DNA of 6,895 nt from Gammaproteobacteria bacterium (GTDB lineage Bacteria; Pseudomonadota; Gammaproteobacteria; Competibacterales; Competibacteraceae): contig JAIFNF010000135.1 of the NCBI GenBank assembly GCA_020047885.1, positions 1 through 6,895 on the forward strand. Reading direction: 5' to 3'. The number at the start of each line of letters is the position of its first letter. The first letter of the stretch is position 1. Under the pieces are notes generated by a model. It saw only the letters and a program-made list of their open reading frames with translations. It had not been told where the DNA came from and ran no database searches. Shown here piece after piece: positions 1 to 4,054 of the stretch. Position numbers and translations under genes: made by a program.

Positions 1-169
1 GATCGGTATTCGCCGTTGAATCCGATAAAAGCTCAATAATTAGATCGGGATATCGTCCATCCTCTTCCCAAACCACCCATGAGTTGCGCGGTTCTCTAGT
101 CGTATTTTTAACTAAGAAAAGATCTGGACCACGAAAGTCATGATTTTTCAATTGCTGGCGGCTAAAATA
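1..169 (-). other. Uma2-family (DUF820) nuclease-like fragment fused in frame
   Basis: Residues 1296-1351 read YFSRQQLKNHDFRGPDLFLV, then SWVVWEEDGRYPDLIIELLS and DSTANTD. This is the central part of Uma2/DUF820 proteins (PD-(D/E)xK-type fold). The family's FRGPD...WVVWEE..YPD.IIEL.S.ST...D pattern is especially close to cyanobacterial members. The family's N-terminal part is missing, and its C-terminal part would lie beyond the left edge. Counted G+C for 1-170 is 72/170 (42%), against 37/60 for 181-240. This segment has no place in a secreted lectin-like protein. It could be an assembly chimera or a genuine gene fusion or remnant. Confidence 0.85.
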
Positions 170-3100
170 CACCCACATACTGACCGTGTCGGTGGCACCA
201 GCGGCAAAGTCGAAACGCAGGACGATGAGTGTCGGCGTGTTCAGCGTAAGGGGCGCACTGGTGGCGGCGGTGCCATTGAGTGCCCAAGTGGTGGAGGTAT
301 TGCTCACGAAGAAGTTATCAGAGCCGTATTTAAAGCTCAGTTGGAATGCTCCAGTGGTGGTGCTGCTGGTGCGGGCGAGAAAACTGATGTAGAGGCTTGT
401 GCCATCCACGCCGAAGGCACCCGTGTTCACCCCACCAATGCGCTGGGCGAGGAACGGGTCGCTAGTCATGTTGCGATAAACTGAAGGATTGCCGCCCCAG
501 CCTGTGGTATTCTGCTGTCCCGCACCGCCCGAGGTGGTGAGGGTTTTTGCGCCTTGGGTGTAAGCGAGACCTGGCACTACATCGGTGGTGGTGCCCCAAG
601 AGTTACGCAGTCCCGTGCTGGTGCCGGAAGGGTTGCCGCCGACATTGGTGGCGGGGAGGCCGTTGCCGCCGTTGAGGCCGGCATCGGGGTCGGGTGAGTT
701 GCTGGGAACGGTGTAGGCAAAAGGCTCGGAGATAATGAGCGAGCCAGGCGTGATGGTGATGGTGAGTGCAACGGCTGGTGAGGTTCCGATGGCGTTGGTG
801 GCGGTAAATGCCAGCGCGTAAGTGCCTACTGCAACGGAGCTGCCGCTGAGCAGGCCAGTCGTGGTGTTGAGCGTGATACCGGCTGGTAGAGTGCCGCTGA
901 CCAGTGCGTAGTTGGTGGGGCTGTTGAGTGCTGCAATCTGGTAGCTGAATGCGGAGCCATCACCAGCGGTGGCGGTTTGGCTGGCGGTCACAATCGGAGC
1001 CGCATTGGGCGTGGTGGCGTTGACCGTGCTGGTGTAGGCGGAATCACCAATCGCATTGGTGGCGCAAACGCGGTAATAATAGGTCGTGCCGCCAGAGAGT
1101 CCGGTATCCGCATAGCTGGTGGCATTTGCGGTAGGAGTGGCGATTTGTGTCCAGCCCGTGCTACCGTTCGCACTGCGTTCGACTTTGAAACCCGTCTCAT
1201 CGGCGGAGTTGTCGATCCAGCTTACGGTGATTTGGCTGCCCGAGTTGGCACCCGCACTCGCGCCAGACGGTGCAAATGGCACAGTGGGTTCTGTGAACGG
1301 GGTGACGGCGGCGAGAGAGGTGCCGATGCGGAGTTCGTCGAGCATCATGGCGTTGGCGACGGAGGAGCGGGTTATGAAATTATTGAGGCCCAGGAAGCTG
1401 ATACCACTCACTGTGGCGTTTGCGGTGCCGAGGGCGGTGCCGAGCGCAGGGTTCACCCACATGCTTACGGTGTCGTTGGCTCCAGCGGCGAAATCGAATC
1501 GCAACACGATGAGAGTCGGCGTGTTGGTTGCGAGGACTGCACCAGTTGCAGGAGCCTCTCCGAGTTTCCAGCCCGTGTTGGTATTGCTTACATAGAAACT
1601 AGAAGACTGATCCCAGCGGAAGGCGATGCGGAAGGCATCGGCGGAGGTGCTGTTCGTGCTGGCAAGGAAGCTAATAAAGAGGCTGGAGCCATCCACCCCG
1701 AAGCTGCCGTTATTGCTTGCGCCGATGCGTTGGGCGAGGAACGGATCGGTGGCCATGTTGCGATAGACAAACGGATTGTCGGTGCCCCAAGTGGCGTTAT
1801 TGACCCTTCCAGCTCCGCCAGAGGTTGTGAGTGTCTTGGCGCCTTGGCTGTAGGAGAGGCCAGCGACGACATCTGTGGAGTTACCCCAGGTGTTACGCAG
1901 GCCAGTGCTGGTGCCCGAGGGATTGCCACCGACATTGGTGGCGGGCAGGCCATTGCCTCCGTTGAGCGCAGCATCGGGATCGGGTGCGTTTGTCCCGACC
2001 GTATAGGCGAAGGGTTCATAAACGATCACCCCGGTGGCGGTGACTGCGATATTAAGCGTCACGGTCACGGCTGCGGAGGTGCTGACGCTGTTGGTGGCGG
2101 TGAAGGCTGGCGTGTAGATGCCGGCGGAAGTGGGCGTGCCGCTGAGCAGACCGGTGGTGGCGTTCAGCGTGACACCAGGAGGCAGACTGCCGCTGGCGAG
2201 CGCATAGCTGATGGGCGGACCACTGGCTACGATGGAGTAGGAAAAGGGTAAGTTGCTATTCCCGATCACGGTCTGACCAGCGGTGATAACTGGAGCAACG
2301 GGCACCAGCGAGGTGATGATGAGGTTGAGGTTGTTACCAGAGATTTGGGCGGTGGCATTCCAGCCTGTCGGCAGGCTGAGCGTGGGCAGGGTGCCGGTAA
2401 TGCCGCCAGCGGCGGTGATGAGGGTGTAGGTGCCGATGGTGGCGGAGGCGTTCGCCGTGATGGTAAGTGTGCTGGAGGTTCCGAGTGCTAGTGCGCCCGT
2501 GATGTCGAGCTTATCGTGGGAAGCAGCACTCGTGGTCAGATGGGCGGCGAGATTCCCAACGGTTTGTAGCGTGACGGATCCAGAAACGGTGCCCGTGCCG
2601 CCGAGTGTGCCGCCGGAGAGCAGGGTGACTGGACCGGTGCCAGTGGCCGAGCCGGTGGAGTTGTTGGCGAGGAGGGTGCCGCCCGTGACGAGGGTTCCCC
2701 CGGAGTAGGTGTTGGCGGTGGTGAGGTTCACCGTTCCGCGTTGAACGAATAGTTTGCCGCTGTGGGCAAGTTGTCCGGCAGCGGGCGACCAAGTGCCAGG
2801 GTTGTCCCAAGCAATGCTTCCGTTGCCTGAGAGGTTTCCGGTAAAGGTGATGGGCTGATCGCCACTGAGGACGACGAGGAAACCAGCGGTCGTAACATCG
2901 CCGCCGATGATGAGCGGACCGCCGGCGGCCTCCCAGTTCTGCGAGCCGCCGAGGGTGATGGCGTTCGTGATCGTGAGTGCGTCGGCATCCTCGTTGCGCA
3001 GACCCGTCTCCATGAGGGTGAGTGCGGAACCGCTGAAGGTGAAGGGATTGGTGCCCCCAGCAGATGCGACCAGCATGCCGCGGACGGTGGCGGGGGCGGC

Positions 3101-4054
3101 GAGGTTGATTGCGCGGTTGCTGGTCTCGGCAGCGTCGAAGACGGCGGAGCTGGTGGCGGAGGGGAGCTGACTGCCGCCCAGCCAGTTCGAGAGGGTGGCA
3201 AAGGTGCCGTTGGTGCTGCCCATCCAACGGCGGGCATTCGAAATCGCAATAGTCCAGCGCAAGGCGTAGCCGTCGGCAGCCATGAATGCGTTGACGCTAG
3301 GATAGACTGAGGTGGTGACCCAGGGCTGGTCCCCGAGTGTTGACCAATGATGTGTGCTGACAAAATGGAGTTGGCCGTTGTAGGGGATGAAGGCAGGGCT
3401 GCCCGAGTCGCCACCGATGTATTTGTTTGCGTAGTTGGTCGTTGCGGGGACTGGGTTATTGAACCATAGATCCGACATGAAATCAGTCGAGAAGGATACC
3501 GTCGCCAGGCCGATCCGGCGCTGGTAGGTGCCATCGCCGAGGTGGCCGTAGAGCAGGGCGGGGTAGCCAACTAGGTTGGCCAGTGAGCCGACATCCAACA
3601 TGCGGTAAATCGTAACTTTGTCAGTCGGCTTGATTGGGGAGTCCATCCGGGTGAGCCGTGCATCGGTTGCGCCGATTTGGCGGGTATTGCTGGCGCCTAC
3701 GGCGATGGTCACGAGCGCACCGTCGGTGTTTTGGAAAACATAGGAGGCGTTGGTGGCGACGAAACCGAGATGGAAGGCCATCGCAAGGTGCATGGGGCTG
3801 ATCAAGCCGGCACTGAGACTCGTCTCTTGGCTGGTGTTGGTCTGCCAGCCGACGCCGCTGAAGTCGTAGTTAAGTCCGACGAAAGCGGCGTTGGTATTGC
3901 GGATGAATGGCCCGCTGAGCGAATGAGTCGGCGTTCCCTCCCAGCGGTTGTTGGCCGTGCTGGTGCCACTATTGATGGTGAGGGCGTGGGCGGGCAGCAC
4001 CAAACCGATGGCGAGGAGGCAGACTGAAAGGAAGCAATGGATGGAGTTTTTCAT
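1..4054 (-). CDS. Secreted trypsin-like serine protease with PATR stalk and duplicated He_PIG/lectin modules; 3' end off window and chimeric
   Basis: One open frame of 1351 codons runs from the ATG at 4054-4052 to the left edge with no stop. The start is fixed by a signal peptide (MKNSIHCFLSVCLLAIGLVLPAHA, Lys2, hydrophobic 7-20, likely cleavage after AHA24), the ATGA overlap with the upstream gene, and a GAAGG 10 nt upstream. Residues about 50-270 are a trypsin-like (S1) protease with apparent triad His95 (ISPMHLAMAFH), Asp131 (TDARLTRMDSP) and Ser217 (GGDSGSP). About 440-500 is an autotransporter-associated beta-strand repeat (NTYSGGTLVTGGTL). 587-671 is He_PIG and about 675-919 a concanavalin-like sandwich. 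922-1016 is FN3, 1018-1103 a second He_PIG, and 1106-1295 a truncated second sandwich. Residues 1296-1351 switch to Uma2/DUF820 sequence. Likely role: cell-surface or secreted protease displayed on an adhesive stalk (inferred). The native C-terminus, probably a sorting module, is not seen. Confidence 0.88.
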   Translation of the reverse strand, partial: MKNSIHCFLSVCLLAIGLVLPAHALTINSGTSTANNRWEGTPTHSLSGPFIRNTNAAFVGLNYDFSGVGWQTNTSQETSLSAGLISPMHLAMAFHLGFVATNASYVFQNTDGALVTIAVGASNTRQIGATDARLTRMDSPIKPTDKVTIYRMLDVGSLANLVGYPALLYGHLGDGTYQRRIGLATVSFSTDFMSDLWFNNPVPATTNYANKYIGGDSGSPAFIPYNGQLHFVSTHHWSTLGDQPWVTTSVYPSVNAFMAADGYALRWTIAISNARRWMGSTNGTFATLSNWLGGSQLPSATSSAVFDAAETSNRAINLAAPATVRGMLVASAGGTNPFTFSGSALTLMETGLRNEDADALTITNAITLGGSQNWEAAGGPLIIGGDVTTAGFLVVLSGDQPITFTGNLSGNGSIAWDNPGTWSPAAGQLAHSGKLFVQRGTVNLTTANTYSGGTLVTGGTLLANNSTGSATGTGPVTLLSGGTLGGTGTVSGSVTLQTVGNLAAHLTTSAASHDKLDITGALALGTSSTLTITANASATIGTYTLITAAGGITGTLPTLSLPTGWNATAQISGNNLNLIITSLVPVAPVITAGQTVIGNSNLPFSYSIVASGPPISYALASGSLPPGVTLNATTGLLSGTPTSAGIYTPAFTATNSVSTSAAVTVTLNIAVTATGVIVYEPFAYTVGTNAPDPDAALNGGNGLPATNVGGNPSGTSTGLRNTWGNSTDVVAGLSYSQGAKTLTTSGGAGRVNNATWGTDNPFVYRNMATDPFLAQRIGASNNGSFGVDGSSLFISFLASTNSTSADAFRIAFRWDQSSSFYVSNTNTGWKLGEAPATGAVLATNTPTLIVLRFDFAAGANDTVSMWVNPALGTALGTANATVSGISFLGLNNFITRSSVANAMMLDELRIGTSLAAVTPFTEPTVPFAPSGASAGANSGSQITVSWIDNSADETGFKVERSANGSTGWTQIATPTANATSYADTGLSGGTTYYYRVCATNAIGDSAYTSTVNATTPNAAPIVTASQTATAGDGSAFSYQIAALNSPTNYALVSGTLPAGITLNTTTGLLSGSSVAVGTYALAFTATNAIGTSPAVALTITITPGSLIISEPFAYTVPSNSPDPDAGLNGGNGLPATNVGGNPSGTSTGLRNSWGTTTDVVPGLAYTQGAKTLTTSGGAGQQNTTGWGGNPSVYRNMTSDPFLAQRIGGVNTGAFGVDGTSLYISFLARTSSTTTGAFQLSFKYGSDNFFVSNTSTTWALNGTAATSAPLTLNTPTLIVLRFDFAAGATDTVSMWVYFSRQQLKNHDFRGPDLFLVKNTTREPRNSWVVWEEDGRYPDLIIELLSDSTANTD
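170..1003 (-). repeat. Duplicated He_PIG + lectin-like module, copy 2 (truncated at 170)
   Basis: Residues 1018-1295: He_PIG (SGTLPAGITLNTTTGLLSGS) followed by the concanavalin-like sandwich. It parallels copy 1 closely until DTVSMWV (codon 172-170). Copy 1 has about 60 more residues before its closing DELRIG strand, and these are missing here. The domain as encoded therefore lacks its last beta-strands and is unlikely to fold normally. Confidence 0.87.
1007..1291 (-). other. Fibronectin type III domain between the duplicated modules
   Basis: Residues 922-1016 show the FN3 hallmarks: PSGASAGANSGSQITVSW, then DETGFKVERSANGSTGWTQI, TSYADTGLSGGTTYYYRVCA and TNAIGDSAYTSTVNATTP. The conserved Trp and the YYYRV strand are present. 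It acts as an extracellular spacer. Confidence 0.88.
1454..2296 (-). repeat. Duplicated He_PIG + lectin-like module, copy 1 (intact context)
   Basis: This segment and 170-1003 are diverged direct copies at protein and nucleotide level, offset by about 1.29 kb. Shared stretches include EPFAYTV, DPDA.LNGGNGLPATNVGG, NPSGTSTGLRN.WG, QGAKTLTTSGGAG, VYRNM..DPFLAQRIG, FGVDG.SL.ISFLA and NTPTLIVLRFDFAAGA.DTVSMWV. At nucleotide level 'gacattggtggcggg' recurs at 1931 and 641. In this copy the lectin-like domain continues normally past the repeat, to DELRIGTSLAAVTPF near 1300, then FN3. Confidence 0.88.
2042..2296 (-). other. He_PIG (putative Ig) domain, first copy
   Basis: Residues 587-671. APVITAGQTVIGNSNLPFSY leads into the signature SGSLPPGVTLNATTGLLSGT, then PTSAGIYTPAFTATN. 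This is a canonical putative-Ig (PF05345-type) beta-sandwich used as a spacer in secreted proteins. It is paired with the lectin-like sandwich that follows, and the pair is duplicated at 170-1003. Confidence 0.85.
2560..2740 (-). other. Autotransporter-associated beta-strand repeat (PATR/TIGR02601-type)
   Basis: Residues about 440-497 read GTVNLTTANTYSGGTLVTGG, then GTLGGTGTVSGSVTL. This is the usual pattern of the repeat that forms parallel beta-helix stalks in autotransporter passengers and in verrucomicrobial and planctomycetal exoproteins. It is followed by the customary LDITGALALG...GTYTLITAAGGITG tail (to about residue 555). Only one clear copy is present. No autotransporter beta-barrel is visible in the window. 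Confidence 0.8.
3245..3907 (-). other. Trypsin-like serine protease domain (S1 fold) of the 4054-1 gene
   Basis: Residues about 50-270. The visible signature is GGDSGSPAF around Ser217 (codon 3406-3404), the classic S1 nucleophile context. His95 (3772-3770) sits in SPMHLAMAFH, at the place of the usual TAAHC. Asp131 (3664-3662) sits in TDARLTRMDSP, matching the 'DIALLRL' strand. Spacing (36 residues His-Asp, 86 Asp-Ser) is short but workable for a compact bacterial S1 enzyme. The Cys partner that normally follows the catalytic His is absent, as is common in bacterial members. The triad is assigned by motif only; activity is inferred. Confidence 0.8.

Noticed and set aside
1..4. GATC at the window start as a possible cloning-site boundary
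   Set aside because: A four-base match is far too common to be evidence. GATC also occurs at many other places in the window.
977..2251. Long plus-strand open frame (424 codons)
   Set aside because: It lies antisense to the well-supported He_PIG/lectin/FN3 region. The product is Gly/Arg/Ala/Glu-rich with no recognisable domain, as expected from codon bias of the opposite strand. The 140-484 and 5590-6213 plus-strand frames fail the same way.
170..2296. CRISPR-like or mobile-element explanation for the repeats
   Set aside because: The repeats are long, diverged coding modules in one frame. There are no short regular repeat-spacer units, no terminal inverted repeats and no transposase.
2511..3570. 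Minus-strand frames of 238 and 280 codons
   Set aside because: They are out-of-frame readings of the protease/PATR gene, with low-complexity Ser/Pro/Thr/Arg products. The frame carrying GDSGSP and the PATR motif is the real one.
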